64,000 bases of DNA from Haemophilus parainfluenzae (GCF_014931275.1 NZ_CP063110.1:1596001-1660000), one strand, 5' to 3'; numbered from the stretch's first letter, positions 31,142-44,556 are shown. Notes: generated by a model not told the origin, from the letters alone. Numbers and translations are program-made.

Positions 31142-31950
31142 TGAGCCGTTTTGAAACTAAATTTGCAGAACTTGCAGTGAAAAAAGAAGGGGCTTTTGTA
31201 CCTTTCGTTACATTATGCGATCCAACATTTGATCGCTCTTTTGAGATTATTTGCACTTTAGTCGAAAATGGCGCAGATGCTTTAGAACTGGGTTTCCCAT
31301 TTTCGGATCCGTTATTAGACGGCCCTGTTATTCAAGCGGCTAATAATCGTGCATTGAATGCCGGACATAGCACAGAAGATAGCTTTAAATTACTCGCTAA
31401 AGTGCGGTCAACATATCCAGAGATTCCGATTAGCTTACTCCTTTGTGCGAATTTAATTTTTGCGAAAGGCTTAGATAATTTCTATCAACGTTGTGCAGAA
31501 GTCGGCGTGGATGCGGTTTTAGTGGCAGATATTCCGCTATTGGCAAAAGAAGACTATGTTCAAGCCGCTAAAAAACACGGTATTCAACCTGTCTTTATTT
31601 GCCCACCAAATGCTGATACCAAAACGGTACAAGGCGTTGCTGAAAACAGCGAAGGCTATACCTATTTAGTTTCTCGTGCGGGTGTAACAAGTGCAGAAAA
31701 CCAAGCGCACGCCGCAAACTTAGACACACTTGTAGAACAACTTAAAGCCCACAAAGCACCACCAATTCTACAAGGTTTTGGTATTGCTCAACCTGCTCAA
31801 GTGAAAGAAGCCCTTCAACTGGGGGCAGCAGGTGCAATTTCAGGTTCTGCAACAGTAAAAATTATTGAGCGAAACTTAGACAATCAGGCTCAATGCTTGT
31901 CTGAACTCGCCGAGTTTGTTCGCAATATGAAAGCAGCAACCAAATCATAA
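31141..31950 (+). CDS. trpA: Tryptophan synthase alpha chain
   Basis: TrpA cleaves indole-3-glycerol phosphate and channels indole to TrpB. The 269-residue TIM barrel has the catalytic Glu and Asp in [16 protein letters not shown], plus [24 protein letters not shown] and [14 protein letters not shown]. It is the last gene of the cluster and is followed by a perfect USS-pair terminator. Confidence 0.98.
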   Translation: MSRFETKFAELAVKKEGAFVPFVTLCDPTFDRSFEIICTLVENGADALELGFPFSDPLLDGPVIQAANNRALNAGHSTEDSFKLLAKVRSTYPEIPISLLLCANLIFAKGLDNFYQRCAEVGVDAVLVADIPLLAKEDYVQAAKKHGIQPVFICPPNADTKTVQGVAENSEGYTYLVSRAGVTSAENQAHAANLDTLVEQLKAHKAPPILQGFGIAQPAQVKEALQLGAAGAISGSATVKIIERNLDNQAQCLSELAEFVRNMKAATKS

Positions 31951-31956
31951 ATAAAA

Positions 31957-31990
31957 AAAGTGCGGTTAAAATTAACCGCACTTTTATTTT
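31957..31990. terminator. Bidirectional terminator between trpA and sspB
   Basis: AAAGTGCGGTTAA pairs perfectly with TTAACCGCACTTT around AA, with A and T runs on both sides. It serves the convergent trpA and sspB. Confidence 0.85.
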
Positions 31991-31997
31991 TCTTTCA

Positions 31998-32444
31998 TTA
32001 ATCTACAATTCGTAAATGAGATGCTGATTTCTGTGGTTTCTTTTCAGTTTTAGGCTTATCTACCACTTCTGCAAAACTTAATGGCTGTTCTGATGTTGGC
32101 TCACGATTTAATTCATCGTAAATGTCTTCTGGCTCAAACATCACGCCATCACCATTTTCACGTGCATAAATAGCTAAAGCTGCACCCATCGGAATATATA
32201 ATTCACGAGCCACACCTTGGAAACGTGCATTAAACTGAATAAAATCATTGGTTAATTGCAAATTCCCAGTTGCTCCCGCAGAAAGATTTAAGACGATTTG
32301 CCCATCTTTCACATATTCCACCGGCACATTGGTACCATAATAATTCGCATCCACCACTAAATATGGGGTGAAATCATTATCCACTAGCCAATCATAATAG
32401 GCTCTTAGTAAATAAGGGCGTTTTGGAGAAGGTGTGTGGGTCAT
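31998..32444 (-). CDS. sspB: ClpXP specificity-enhancing factor SspB
   Basis: SspB tethers ssrA-tagged proteins to ClpX. The 148 residues show RPYLLRAYYDWLVDNDFTPYLVV and GQIVLNLSAGATGNLQL, the substrate-binding core, then an acidic flexible linker. The tail SASHLRIVD is the short ClpX-docking motif (LRxVx). The start overlaps the sspA stop by one base. Confidence 0.96.
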   Translation of the reverse strand: MTHTPSPKRPYLLRAYYDWLVDNDFTPYLVVDANYYGTNVPVEYVKDGQIVLNLSAGATGNLQLTNDFIQFNARFQGVARELYIPMGAALAIYARENGDGVMFEPEDIYDELNREPTSEQPLSFAEVVDKPKTEKKPQKSASHLRIVD

Positions 32445-33082
32445 TATTTATCATCCATTAAATTTTTAGGCGCAGCTTCACCCACTGATTGTAAGAAGGA
32501 ATCACGGCTAAATACACGATCCATATAGCCTTTGATTGCTTTGCTTCCTGTACCGCTAAATTCAACACCCATATTACGTAGTTTCCATAATAATGGGGCA
32601 ACATAGCAATCGACTAAGCCAAACTCTTCACTCATAAAATAAGGGGTTTGTTGGAAGATGACGGATACCGCTAACAACTCTTCTTTTAACTGTTTTAACG
32701 CTTCTTCACGTTCAACTTCTGTGCCTTTTTCAGCAATTTCTAATGTTGGGTACCAATCTTGTTCGATACGTAACATTAAAAGACGGCTTTTCGCACGAGA
32801 AACCGGATAAACTGGCATAAGTGGAGGATGTGGAAAACGCTCATCAAGATATTCCATAATGATGCGTGAGCTGAATAACACTAAATCACGATCCACCAAG
32901 GTTGGTAATGTGCCATAAGGATTTAATTCCATTAAATCTTCTGATAATGCTTGCAGATCAACTTCTTCGTTTTCGTAAGCAACACCTTTTTCAGCTAAAA
33001 CAATTTTTACCTGATGGCAGTAAATGTCATTTTTATTTGAAAAAAGAGTCATTACCGAACGTTTACTTGATGCATTGGACAT
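32444..33082 (-). CDS. sspA: Stringent starvation protein A
   Basis: SspA is a GST-fold protein that binds RNA polymerase and affects sigma-70 promoter use in stationary phase or during phage growth. The 212 residues show the thioredoxin-like N-domain (VMTLFSNKNDIYCHQVKIVLAEKG, NPYGTLPTLVDRDLVLF) and the all-helical C-domain. A CGGAGGAATAA ribosome site precedes the ATG. It follows rpsI with its terminator between, so sspAB probably uses its own promoter (a TATAAG -10-like element at about 33105-33110). Confidence 0.95.
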   Translation of the reverse strand: MSNASSKRSVMTLFSNKNDIYCHQVKIVLAEKGVAYENEEVDLQALSEDLMELNPYGTLPTLVDRDLVLFSSRIIMEYLDERFPHPPLMPVYPVSRAKSRLLMLRIEQDWYPTLEIAEKGTEVEREEALKQLKEELLAVSVIFQQTPYFMSEEFGLVDCYVAPLLWKLRNMGVEFSGTGSKAIKGYMDRVFSRDSFLQSVGEAAPKNLMDDK

Positions 33083-33264
33083 TTATTCCTCCGAAGATCC
33101 AAACTAACTTATATACTTCTACTAAAAAAAATGGTCGATTATTTTAACATAACCGGCAGATAAATTGCTAACAATTTCTTATTTCTTCTTTAAAATCAAT
33201 TGATTATAAACAACCGATGAAAAATCAAAGAACGGTAATTTTTAATTAATTTGTTTTTACAGAT

Positions 33265-33294
33265 ATAAAAAAAGCAGAGATTGCTCTCTGCTTT
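33265..33294 (-). terminator. Terminator of rplM-rpsI
   Basis: AAAGCAGAGA pairs with TCTCTGCTTT around TTGC and reads into seven Ts on the minus strand. Confidence 0.85.
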
Positions 33295-33313
33295 CTTGAA
33301 ACGATAATAAAAA

Positions 33314-33706
33314 TTAACGTTTGGAGTATTGTGGACGACGACGTGCTTTGTGTAAACCAACTTTTTTACGTTCAACGCGACGTGCGTCACGAGTAACGAA
33401 GCCAGCTGCACGAAGAGCAGGACGTAAAGTCTCATCATATTCCATTAATGCACGAGTGATACCATGACGGATTGCACCCGCTTGACCAGAAATACCACCA
33501 CCTTTAACAGTGATGTATAGGTCTAATTTATCAGTTAATTCCACTAATTCTAACGGTTGACGTACGATCATACGAGCTGTTTCGCGACCAAAATATACGT
33601 CTAATTCACGTTGGTTGATAGTGATTTTACCACTGCCCGGTTTGATAAATACACGAGCTGAAGAGCTTTTGCGGCGACCAGTGCCGTAGTTTTGATTCTC
33701 TGCCAT
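33314..33706 (-). CDS. rpsI: 30S ribosomal protein S9
   Basis: The 130 residues ([19 protein letters not shown] ... [14 protein letters not shown]) are a canonical S9, ending in the basic SKR tail that reaches the P-site tRNA. It follows rplM with a 16-base gap. Confidence 0.98.
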   Translation of the reverse strand: MAENQNYGTGRRKSSSARVFIKPGSGKITINQRELDVYFGRETARMIVRQPLELVELTDKLDLYITVKGGGISGQAGAIRHGITRALMEYDETLRPALRAAGFVTRDARRVERKKVGLHKARRRPQYSKR

Positions 33707-33722
33707 TTCCTAAACCTCGTGA

Positions 33723-34296
<574 letters not shown>

Positions 34297-34411
34297 CCTA
34301 TTTTTAGAAAAAATGCTAACTTTTTGTGCAAATAAATTGATTTTCTTTTAAAATACAACGCACAATAAACAATCATTAATTTCATTCATTATTTTGATGA
34401 AATCATTGAAA

Positions 34412-35367
<956 letters not shown>

Positions 35368-35370
35368 AAG

Positions 35371-35403
35371 AAAAGTGCGGTTAAAATTAACCGCACTTTT
35401 TTA
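35371..35403. terminator. Bidirectional terminator between metF and nlpC-like gene
   Basis: AAAAGTGCGGTTAA and TTAACCGCACTTTT pair around AA, with T runs on both strands. Confidence 0.85.
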
Positions 35404-35409
35404 TTTCCA

Positions 35410-35895
35410 CTATACTCGTCTCACTTGCCAAAAAGCTTTTTTCCAATAAGGGCTATTCATCGAAGAATAAATCACGCCACCTTTGGTTGAGGCATGTAAA
35501 AATTTATCTTCTTTCACATAAATCCCCACATGATAGCCATTTGGTCCGCGTCCCGTTTTAAAGAAAATTAAATCGCCAGTTTGGATATCTTCTTTACGAA
35601 CAAGTTTTCCGTAACCCGCTTGATCTTTCGTAGTTCGAGGAAGATTGATATTAAAACGATCAATAAAGGTCTTTTGCACAAAACCAGAACAATCAATACC
35701 GCCACGAGACTGTCCACCTAAGACATAAGGTGTACCCGCCCATTCATATTGTTGTTCACTTAACATAGCAATGGCCATAATAGGATCACCAATCTGACCT
35801 TTATAGTTCATTGCATAATCTTCACGAATACCACTTGAACAAGCAAAAAGTAAAAAACTTCCCGCGACTAAAAAAGCACATTTAATCTTATTCAT
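35410..35895 (-). CDS. nlpC: NlpC/P60 family lipoprotein endopeptidase
   Basis: This is a probable outer-membrane-anchored peptidoglycan hydrolase. The start MNKIKCAFLVAGSFLLFACSS (ATG 35895, 161 residues) has a lipobox with Cys-19; the upstream in-frame Met would bury it. The NlpC/P60 domain has the catalytic Cys in GGIDCSGFVQKTF and the His in NGYHVGIYVKEDKF. LPRTTKDQAGYG and LIFFKTGRGPNG are family segments. It lies after ihfA in the pheS-pheT-ihfA-nlpC order, with a terminator hairpin between. Confidence 0.92.
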   Translation of the reverse strand: MNKIKCAFLVAGSFLLFACSSGIREDYAMNYKGQIGDPIMAIAMLSEQQYEWAGTPYVLGGQSRGGIDCSGFVQKTFIDRFNINLPRTTKDQAGYGKLVRKEDIQTGDLIFFKTGRGPNGYHVGIYVKEDKFLHASTKGGVIYSSMNSPYWKKAFWQVRRV

Positions 35896-35907
35896 GTTCA
35901 ATCCTGA

Positions 35908-35940
35908 CAAAAGTGCGGTCAAAAACGACCGCACTTTTCT
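35908..35940 (-). terminator. Terminator of pheST-ihfA
   Basis: AAAAGTGCGGTC pairs with GACCGCACTTTT around a 6-base loop, between the ihfA stop and the nlpC start. Confidence 0.7.
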
Positions 35941-35942
35941 TA

Positions 35943-36242
35943 CTATTGTTTTGGCTTGGTGTTTTCCACACGAGCACGTAATTTTTGCCCTGGCTTGAAT
36001 GCCACTACTCGGCGAGCAGAAACAGGAATGCTTTCACCTGTTTTTGGATTACGCCCTGGACGGGAAGCTTTATTACGAAGTTCAAAATTACCAAAACCTG
36101 ATAATTTCACTTCACCACCAGATTCTAACGATAAACGAATTTCCTCAAAAAAGTCTTCCACTAATGTTTTAGCTTCAGCTTTTTGTAATTGATACTTATC
36201 TAATAAGTATTCAGTAATATCAATTTTTGTAATCGTTGCCAT
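35943..36242 (-). CDS. ihfA: Integration host factor subunit alpha
   Basis: IhfA with IhfB binds and sharply bends DNA. ATG 36242 gives 99 residues ([14 protein letters not shown]); the longer frame to 36275 is unconserved. The DNA-intercalating arm is [25 protein letters not shown]. It starts 13 bases after the pheT stop, so it is cotranscribed with pheST as in E. coli. Confidence 0.97.
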   Translation of the reverse strand: MATITKIDITEYLLDKYQLQKAEAKTLVEDFFEEIRLSLESGGEVKLSGFGNFELRNKASRPGRNPKTGESIPVSARRVVAFKPGQKLRARVENTKPKQ

Positions 36243-36255
36243 GTTAGTCTCCTGT

Positions 36256-38646
36256 TTAGTCTCTAAGCTCCGCATTAAAGCGTTGTTTAACTTCGTTTAA
36301 TACAACAGAGATTACCGCATTAATCTCATCATCTTCAAGCGTTTTTTCATTATCTTGAATGGTTAAACTGATTGCTAAGCTCTTATGTCCGCTAGCAACG
36401 CCAATGCCTTGATATACGTCGAATAAATTGACTTGTATTAATTTTTCTCCGCCGGCTTGTTTACATGCTTCGATAATATCGCCTGCTGGCACAGTATCAG
36501 CAACGACTAAAGCTAAGTCACGACGGTTTGCTGGGAATTTTGAAATCTCTTTGGCTTGAACCACTCGACGATTTGCAATGGCATCCCATAAAATTTCAAA
36601 AACAACCGCTTTGCCATTTAATCCTAGTTTTTGAGCGATAAGTGGATGAATAGTTCCAATAAAACCAATTTCTTTTCCATCTAATTCAATTGAAGCAGAT
36701 TGTCCTGGGTGCAATGCACTGTGTGCTTTTGCCACAAACTTAACACGACTCCCCACTTCAGTGAGAGAAAGAATGCTTTCTAAATCACCTTTAAGATCAA
36801 AGAAATCAACATTTTCGGCCTTACCTGTCCAAGATTCAGATTTAGCGGTACCTGTAATTACACCAGCAAGAACAAACTCTTGGCGAATGCCAAATTCTGC
36901 ATTAGCATCAGGAATAAAACGTAATCCCGTTTCAAATAAACGTACACGGTTTTGTTGACGGTTTTGGTTGTGTAGTACTGCACCAAGTAATCCACTTAAT
37001 AATGAAACACGCATTGCTGACATTTCAACTGAAATTGGGTTTGGCAATACAAGTGCATCAATTTCTGGATGAAGTAAAGTCTGTACTTTTGGATCAACGA
37101 AGCTATAAGTAATCGCTTCTTGATAATCTGCATCAACAAGTGCGGTCTTAATTCGGCTTAATTCTAAATCGGCTTCTTTATGCTCACGCATACGAAGATG
37201 TGCTAATGGCGCATTATTTGGAATACTGTTATAACCATAAATACGCGCTACTTCTTCAATTAAATCTTCTTCGATTTCAATATCAAAACGCCAGCTTGCA
37301 GAAGTCACAGTCCAGACGTCATTAGCATATTTCACGGCAAAACCTAAACGTTCAAAAATCTCGGTCACGGTTTCAGTTTCAATATGATGACCTAATAAGC
37401 TATCTAATTTTTCACGACGTAAAGTCACTTCATTGACTTTTGGTAAATATTGCTCGCTCACGACTTCACAAATTTCGCCTGCTTCACCACCGCAAATGTC
37501 TACTAACAATGCTGTTGCACGTTCCATTGCGTGACGTTGTAGCGTAAAATCAACACCACGTTCAAAGCGATGTGAAGAATCGGTGTGTAAACCATATTGT
37601 CTTGCACGTCCCGCAATCGCTAATGGTGCAAAGAATGCAGCCTCTAAAATCACATCTTTTGTTGTTTCAGCATCAACACCGCTAGCTTGACCACCAAAGA
37701 TACCCGCCATTGCTAATGGACCAGTTTGATCTGCAATCACTAAAGTATTCTGTTGTAATTTTGCGGTTGTGCCATCTAATAAAAGGAGTTCTTCGTCGTT
37801 ATTGGCTAAACGCACTTGAACAGGTTGAGCTACTTTTGATGCATCAAAAGCATGCATTGGTTGACCTAATTCAAGTAAAACATAGTTGGTAATATCCACA
37901 ATAGGATCGATAGAACGAATACCACAACGACGTAATTTTTCTTGTAACCAAATTGGTGATTGCGCTTTAACATTCACATTTTTCACCACGCGCAATAAAT
38001 AACGAGGACATGCTTCTGGCGCTTTTAATTCAATTTGAACTTTATCTGAAATCATTGCCGGTACGGCATCAAAGTGCGGTTGATTAACAACTTGTTTATT
38101 AACCACGCCAACTTCACGTGCAACACCTGCAATGCTTAAACAATCTGCACGGTTTGGCGTTAAACTAATTTCAATAGCTTTATCATCTAAATCTAAATAT
38201 TCACGTAGATTTGTGCCTACTGGTGCATCTAACGGTAATTCAATAATACCATCTGCATCTACATCAATGCCTAATTCAGAGAATGAGCAAAGCATCCCTT
38301 CTGAAGGTTGTCCACGTAATTTAGTCTTCTTAATCTTAAAATCACCAGGTAATACAGCGCCTTCAGTTGCACATGCTACTTTTAAACCTTGACGGCAATT
38401 TGGTGCACCACAAACGATATCTAATAAGCGCTCGCCACCAACATTTACTTTAGTGACACGTAATTTATCTGCATCTGGGTGTTGCGCACATTCAACAACT
38501 TCACCCACAACAACACCTGTAAAGTCGCCAGCTACTTTTTCAACGCCATCAACTTCTAAACCAAGCATCGTGATTTGATCACATAACTGCTCTGTTGAAA
38601 TTGATGGATTAACCCATTCTCTCACCCAATTTTCACTAAATTTCAT
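36256..38646 (-). CDS. pheT: Phenylalanyl-tRNA synthetase beta subunit
   Basis: PheT supplies tRNA binding and editing to the alpha2beta2 enzyme. The 796 residues contain the N-terminal tRNA-binding OB domain (about 39-148, with [15 protein letters not shown]), the B3/4 editing domain, the B5 domain, a degenerate catalytic-like core ([32 protein letters not shown]) and the C-terminal ferredoxin-fold anticodon domain ([13 protein letters not shown] onward). It starts 75 bases after pheS. Confidence 0.98.
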   Translation of the reverse strand: MKFSENWVREWVNPSISTEQLCDQITMLGLEVDGVEKVAGDFTGVVVGEVVECAQHPDADKLRVTKVNVGGERLLDIVCGAPNCRQGLKVACATEGAVLPGDFKIKKTKLRGQPSEGMLCSFSELGIDVDADGIIELPLDAPVGTNLREYLDLDDKAIEISLTPNRADCLSIAGVAREVGVVNKQVVNQPHFDAVPAMISDKVQIELKAPEACPRYLLRVVKNVNVKAQSPIWLQEKLRRCGIRSIDPIVDITNYVLLELGQPMHAFDASKVAQPVQVRLANNDEELLLLDGTTAKLQQNTLVIADQTGPLAMAGIFGGQASGVDAETTKDVILEAAFFAPLAIAGRARQYGLHTDSSHRFERGVDFTLQRHAMERATALLVDICGGEAGEICEVVSEQYLPKVNEVTLRREKLDSLLGHHIETETVTEIFERLGFAVKYANDVWTVTSASWRFDIEIEEDLIEEVARIYGYNSIPNNAPLAHLRMREHKEADLELSRIKTALVDADYQEAITYSFVDPKVQTLLHPEIDALVLPNPISVEMSAMRVSLLSGLLGAVLHNQNRQQNRVRLFETGLRFIPDANAEFGIRQEFVLAGVITGTAKSESWTGKAENVDFFDLKGDLESILSLTEVGSRVKFVAKAHSALHPGQSASIELDGKEIGFIGTIHPLIAQKLGLNGKAVVFEILWDAIANRRVVQAKEISKFPANRRDLALVVADTVPAGDIIEACKQAGGEKLIQVNLFDVYQGIGVASGHKSLAISLTIQDNEKTLEDDEINAVISVVLNEVKQRFNAELRD

Positions 38647-38721
38647 TATCTCTGTATCCTTTATTGATGAACGTGTTACGTTCTAAATTAATCATTATCG
38701 TCAATTTAACCCAACGGTTAA

Positions 38722-39723
<1,002 letters not shown>

Positions 39724-39911
39724 TTATCTTTTCTAACTAAAAATACGCTTAATGATAATACTAACTCATTAAAAAATCACGCGTTTATTAGTGAATTGAT
39801 GTTTCAGATGAAAAATGACAAAGATTTTTGCTATTTTTTGAGATATATCACAGTAATTTTTAACATTTTGGATAGAATGAGGATGAATCGAGCATGTCTA
39901 GGAGGCGTATT

Positions 39912-40775
39912 ATGTGGAAATCAATTTCTCAAGTCTTAGCTGATCAATTTGGTGCTTACTATAACATCAAAGAAAAAAACAAAGTACCAGGAGGCGAAGT
40001 AAATGAAACTTGGCTTATTACGGATGGAATCCAACCCGTCTTTGTTAAAGTGAATGAACGGTCTTATCGTTCAATGTTTCGTGCTGAGGCTGATCAATTA
40101 AACCTACTAGACAAAACCAATACAATCAGACTTCCACAAGTGTATGGAGTAGGCTGTTCTCAAAATCATAGTTTCTTATTGTTAGAAGCGCTTACTATTA
40201 CTCAACAAACTGATGCCACCGCACATTTTGGCGAAGAATTAGCAAAACTTCATCAAGTATCCGGTACTAAAAACTATGGTTTAGATTTTGATACTTGGCT
40301 TGGTCCTGAGTATCAACCTAATAAATGGAATGGGAGCTGGGCGAAATTCTTTGCAGAACAACGCATTGGATGGCAATTACAGCTTTGCAAAGACAAAGGT
40401 TTAGATTTTGGCGATCTTGATTTAATAACTGAGAAAGTAAAACAAAAGCTTGCAAAACATAATCCGAAACCCTCTTTGTTACATGGTAACTTATGGGTTG
40501 AAAATACTGCTGTTGTAGGTAACCAAACCTTTACTTATGACCCTGCTTGCTACTGGGGGGATAGAGAATGTGATTTAGCATTCAGTGAACTATTCCAACC
40601 TTTCTCGCCTGAATTCTATGAAATTTATGACCGCACTTTCCCGCTTGATAAAGAAGGTTTTGAAGAAAGAAAACACCTTTACCAGCTCTATTATTTACTC
40701 AATTTCAGCCATCGTTTTAATGGAAGTTATATCAACTTAACCACTAAATTGATTGAAGAACTTTTACTTGAATAA
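39912..40775 (+). CDS. Fructosamine kinase family protein
   Basis: Members of this family phosphorylate sugars attached to protein amines (ketosamines) so that they detach; the bacterial role is deglycation. The 287 residues from ATG 39912 follow an excellent AGGAGG site. Kinase-like features are GGEVNETWLI, VFVKVNERSYRSMF with the ATP-binding Lys, EALTITQQ at the hinge, PSLLHGNLWVENTAV with the catalytic-loop HGxxxxxN, and the metal-binding YDPACYWGDRECDLAFSELF. It is close to E. coli YniA type; the substrate is inferred. Confidence 0.88.
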   Translation: MWKSISQVLADQFGAYYNIKEKNKVPGGEVNETWLITDGIQPVFVKVNERSYRSMFRAEADQLNLLDKTNTIRLPQVYGVGCSQNHSFLLLEALTITQQTDATAHFGEELAKLHQVSGTKNYGLDFDTWLGPEYQPNKWNGSWAKFFAEQRIGWQLQLCKDKGLDFGDLDLITEKVKQKLAKHNPKPSLLHGNLWVENTAVVGNQTFTYDPACYWGDRECDLAFSELFQPFSPEFYEIYDRTFPLDKEGFEERKHLYQLYYLLNFSHRFNGSYINLTTKLIEELLLE

Positions 40776-40791
40776 TTTCTTAACATAAAAT

Positions 40792-40826
40792 AAAAAAGAG
40801 CATAATTTTTATTACGCTCTTTTTGT
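40792..40826. terminator. Bidirectional terminator between convergent genes
   Basis: AAAAGAGC (40794-40801) pairs with GCTCTTTT (40816-40823) with an inner AATAAT/ATT stem. A and T runs lie on both sides. Confidence 0.75.
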
Positions 40827-40839
40827 CTTCTCTATCTAA

Positions 40840-41697
40840 TTATTTTTGATAAAGAGGTGCTGGACCTTGAGTTCCACCGCTAGTTTGACCACCTTCTTGT
40901 AATTTTAATACAGAACCAGAAGCAGTGATTTCTACACGACGGTTTGGACGTAAACAGTCTTTCTCAGCTTTACTTGCGTGTTTGTAACCATTACAAGCTT
41001 TAACTTGTGGCACTTTACCGTAACCAACAGCTGTAATTTCAGATGTTACACCATCTTCAATTAAACGAGCTTTAACACGGTTTGCACGACGTTGAGAAAG
41101 ATCTAAGTTGTAAGCATCAGAACCTAAACGGTCAGTGTAACCTGCAACTTTAACTTCTTTAGCACCAGTTTCTTTTAATTGTGCTGCAACGTTATCAACA
41201 ACTTCTTTACCACGTGGAGTTAAAGTATCTTTATCGAAGTCGAACAAGAAGTCACCACTTAAAGTAAATGCTGAGTTTCCGTTACAACCGTTTGGATACC
41301 AGAAGAAGCTTTGAGCATTGTGGTTTTTGTCAAATAATATTTTGTATTGACAAATTTTGTGAACACCATTCTCACGATAGTTGAACGCATAATCCCACTC
41401 TTCAACACCGTATAAACCTTCAGAGAAGTGTGGACGACCGATTAGGTTATATAATTGGTCTTTGTTCATACCTCGTTCGATCATACGAACGTTGTCCCAG
41501 TTTGGCCATGAACCGAATTGGCTACCATCATGGTTGAAGCCTGCTTTATCAATTTTAGGCCATACAAGTTGTGGTACTTGTTGACCATCAACTTCTTTAT
41601 ATTCTGGTGTACCAGCTTCTGTAACTTTGCTTAAGTTACCACAAGCAGCAACTGTTGCTACTGCAACTGCAGATAATAAAATACGAGATAATTTCAT
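40840..41697 (-). CDS. OmpA-family lipoprotein with BamE-like domain
   Basis: This 285-residue protein has a lipoprotein signal MKLSRILLSAVAVATVAAC with Cys-19 as the lipidated residue. Residues of about 60-140 (MIERGMNKDQLYNLIGRPHFSEG ... WDYAFNY) resemble the SmpA/BamE fold. Residues of about 145-260 form an OmpA C-terminal peptidoglycan-binding domain: GDFLFDFDKDTLTPRGKEVV, VAGYTDRLGSDAYNLDLSQRRA and RPNRRVEI. It should link the outer membrane to peptidoglycan. Codon use and repeated AAG/GTT-rich stretches suggest high expression. A Gly/Gln-rich tail ends the protein. The exact role of the fusion is unknown. Confidence 0.88.
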   Translation of the reverse strand: MKLSRILLSAVAVATVAACGNLSKVTEAGTPEYKEVDGQQVPQLVWPKIDKAGFNHDGSQFGSWPNWDNVRMIERGMNKDQLYNLIGRPHFSEGLYGVEEWDYAFNYRENGVHKICQYKILFDKNHNAQSFFWYPNGCNGNSAFTLSGDFLFDFDKDTLTPRGKEVVDNVAAQLKETGAKEVKVAGYTDRLGSDAYNLDLSQRRANRVKARLIEDGVTSEITAVGYGKVPQVKACNGYKHASKAEKDCLRPNRRVEITASGSVLKLQEGGQTSGGTQGPAPLYQK

Positions 41698-41910
41698 TTC
41701 TTTACCTTTTTACTGTTAAGGTGCAATCCTTGCAAGAAGAACCTACACAACTAAACTTTATAAATTTTACAAATAAAACTATAAAAAGTTTCATTGCGTA
41801 TGGTAGTCATAATTCTCTAACTTGTAAATAAAAAAACATTAAAAAATGATTTTTTATGGAACTTTTTTGTAAAGTTGTGTAAAGAGTTGTCAAATAAGTA
41901 AAAATTTTTC

Positions 41911-42966
41911 TTATTGAATAAAATCTTGCCCATTTTTTGTTAAATTTCGATGGATAATACCCTCAATACTTTCTTCTGCCTGTTTACCTATTTTTTGTAA
42001 AAGTGGCTTTTTCACTTTGTATTTCACTGAGAGTACTGACTTATCTTTCATTTTTTCAAGAATAATATCATCACTGGTTGCTAACTCATCGACTAGCTGA
42101 AGCTCTAGAGCTTGCTGACCGAACCAATGCTCACCTGTTGCGACTTTATCCACATCTAAGTGCGATCGATTTTGGGCCACAAATTGTTTAAATAATTGAT
42201 GGGTTTCTTCAAGTTCAGCTTGGAATTTCTGTTTTCCTTTTTCGGTATTCTCACCTAACACTGTGACTGTACGTTTAAACTCCCCGGCTGTCATCACATC
42301 AACATCAACATCATGTTTTTTTAATAAACGATGAATATTGGGAATTTGCGCAACCACACCAATAGAACCAATGATCGCAAAGGGCGCAGAAACAATTTTA
42401 TCTGCCACACAAGCCATCATATACCCACCACTTGCAGCGACCTTATCTACTGCAACCGTTAATTTAATCCCTTTTTGTTTTAAGCGAGCTAACTGTGAAG
42501 CAGCTAAGCCATAACCATGAACAACACCACCTGGGCTTTCTAGACGTAGTAAGACTTCATCATCGGCTTCTGCCACATTAATAATCGCAGAAATTTCCTC
42601 ACGAAGTGCGGTTGTTTCTGATGCAGAAATATCACCCTTAAAATCGAGCACGTAAACACAAGGTTTAGGTGCTGCTTTCTCACCGTTTTTTAATTTTACT
42701 TTTAAAGCCTTTGCTTCTTGTTTTTTGGCTTTCTTCTCTGTTTTTTCCGCTTGTTTAAGCTCTTCTTCTGAAAGTTGGAAATCGCGTAAATGCTTAACTG
42801 TTTCCTTAAATTCTTCAGAAAGATCGGTCACAACTAATTCACCATGATGTGCCGCATTACGTTGCTTTGCAGAAATAATCATTGCCACGATAGCTGCGAT
42901 TACAAGTAAAATCGTTAAAATCTCTAAAATAAAAATGCCATAGCCGGTCAAAATATCAGACCACAT
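41911..42966 (-). CDS. sohB: Inner-membrane protease SohB (S49 peptidase)
   Basis: SohB is a signal-peptide-peptidase-like serine protease. The 351 residues begin with a membrane helix (about 8-33, GIFILEILTILLVIAAIVAMII). A charged Lys-rich linker follows. The catalytic dyad is the Ser in VDKVAASGGYMMACVADKI and the Lys in MTAGEFKRTVT. VLDFKGDISAS and RLESPGGVVHGYG are typical S49 strands. It is divergent from asnS across 140 bases. Confidence 0.95.
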   Translation of the reverse strand: MWSDILTGYGIFILEILTILLVIAAIVAMIISAKQRNAAHHGELVVTDLSEEFKETVKHLRDFQLSEEELKQAEKTEKKAKKQEAKALKVKLKNGEKAAPKPCVYVLDFKGDISASETTALREEISAIINVAEADDEVLLRLESPGGVVHGYGLAASQLARLKQKGIKLTVAVDKVAASGGYMMACVADKIVSAPFAIIGSIGVVAQIPNIHRLLKKHDVDVDVMTAGEFKRTVTVLGENTEKGKQKFQAELEETHQLFKQFVAQNRSHLDVDKVATGEHWFGQQALELQLVDELATSDDIILEKMKDKSVLSVKYKVKKPLLQKIGKQAEESIEGIIHRNLTKNGQDFIQ

Positions 42967-43106
42967 AGTTTTTCTCCTAAATAAAGTGAAGGAATTATTT
43001 TACTGTGCAAGCCCGATTTACACTAACTTTTTATGGAAAATTTTGCGATTTAAGGTAAACTAACACAGTTTTATTGCCTAATTTATAATGAATTACAGAG
43101 GTTTAT

Positions 43107-44510
43107 ATGTCTAAAGTTGCATCTATTGTTGATGTGTTACAAGGTAAAATCGCTATAGGCGAAAAAGTTACCGTACGCGGATGGGTCCGTACCCGTCGTG
43201 ACTCTAAAGCAGGTCTTTCTTTCCTTACTGTTTATGACGGCTCTTGCTTTGACCCTATTCAAGCAATTGTTAATAACGATATTGAAAATTATGATAGCGA
43301 AGTCTTACGCTTAACAACGGGTTGCTCTGTTATCGTAACCGGTACTATTGTTGAGTCACCTGCTGAAGGTCAAGCTGTTGAACTTCAAGCTGAAAAAGTA
43401 GAAGTGACAGGGTTTGTAGAAGATCCTGATACTTATCCAATGGCAGCAAAACGTCACTCAATTGAATACTTACGTGAAGTGGCACACTTACGTCCTCGTA
43501 CCAATATTATCGGTGCAGTCGCACGCGTTCGTCACTGCTTAGCTCAAGCTATTCATCGCTTCTTCCATGAACAAGGTTTCTATTGGGTCGCTACCCCATT
43601 AATTACTGCATCAGATACTGAAGGTGCGGGTGAAATGTTCCGTGTCTCAACGCTTGATTTAGAAAATCTTCCTCGTAGTGAAGATGGTAAAGTCGATTTC
43701 AGTCAAGACTTCTTCGGCAAAGAATCATTTTTAACCGTTTCAGGCCAGTTAAATGGTGAGACTTACGCGTGTGCATTAAGCAAAATCTATACTTTCGGTC
43801 CAACATTCCGTGCTGAAAATTCAAATACCACTCGTCACCTTGCAGAATTCTGGATGGTTGAACCTGAAGTTGCATTTGCAACACTTGCTGATAATGCGAA
43901 ATTAGCAGAAGACATGTTGAAATACGTTTTCCGTGCGGTGCTTACTGAACGTAAAGATGACTTAAAATTCTTTGAAAAACATGTAGATAAAGATGTTATT
44001 ACTCGTTTAGAAAACTTTGTAAACTCTGATTTTGCTCAAATCGACTATACCGATGCGATCGACGTGTTATTAAAATCAGGTAAGAAATTCGAATTCCCTG
44101 TTTCTTGGGGGATCGATTTATCTTCTGAACATGAACGTTTCTTAGCAGAAGAATATTTCAAATCACCTGTTGTCGTGAAAAACTATCCGAAAGATATCAA
44201 AGCCTTCTATATGCGTTTAAATGACGATGGCAAAACTGTAGCTGCAATGGATGTTCTCGCACCTGGAATTGGTGAAATCATTGGTGGTTCACAACGTGAA
44301 GAACGTTTAGACGTATTAGATAAACGCATGGAAGAAATGGGTCTAAATCCTGAAGATTACTGGTGGTATCGCGATCTTCGTAAATATGGTACTGTGCCAC
44401 ATTCAGGTTTCGGTCTTGGTTTTGAACGCTTAATCGTTTATGTAACTGGCGTACAAAATATTCGCGATGTAATTCCATTCCCTCGCGCACCAAGAAATGC
44501 AAATTTCTAA
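43107..44510 (+). CDS. asnS: Asparaginyl-tRNA synthetase
   Basis: This class IIb synthetase has 467 residues. The OB-fold anticodon domain is at about residues 1-110 ([20 protein letters not shown]). The catalytic domain has [13 protein letters not shown], motif 2 [21 protein letters not shown] and motif 3 [15 protein letters not shown]. It separates cleanly from AspS by the lack of the GAD insertion. Initiation is at ATG 43107 behind AGAGG. Confidence 0.98.
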   Translation: MSKVASIVDVLQGKIAIGEKVTVRGWVRTRRDSKAGLSFLTVYDGSCFDPIQAIVNNDIENYDSEVLRLTTGCSVIVTGTIVESPAEGQAVELQAEKVEVTGFVEDPDTYPMAAKRHSIEYLREVAHLRPRTNIIGAVARVRHCLAQAIHRFFHEQGFYWVATPLITASDTEGAGEMFRVSTLDLENLPRSEDGKVDFSQDFFGKESFLTVSGQLNGETYACALSKIYTFGPTFRAENSNTTRHLAEFWMVEPEVAFATLADNAKLAEDMLKYVFRAVLTERKDDLKFFEKHVDKDVITRLENFVNSDFAQIDYTDAIDVLLKSGKKFEFPVSWGIDLSSEHERFLAEEYFKSPVVVKNYPKDIKAFYMRLNDDGKTVAAMDVLAPGIGEIIGGSQREERLDVLDKRMEEMGLNPEDYWWYRDLRKYGTVPHSGFGLGFERLIVYVTGVQNIRDVIPFPRAPRNANF

Positions 44511-44525
44511 AAATATTGTTTAAAT

Positions 44526-44556
44526 TGACCGCACTTTCTTTAAAGTGCGGTCATCA
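44526..44556 (+). terminator. Terminator after asnS
   Basis: TGACCGCACTTT and AAAGTGCGGTCA pair around four bases. The downstream T run is interrupted, so efficiency may be moderate. Confidence 0.7.
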
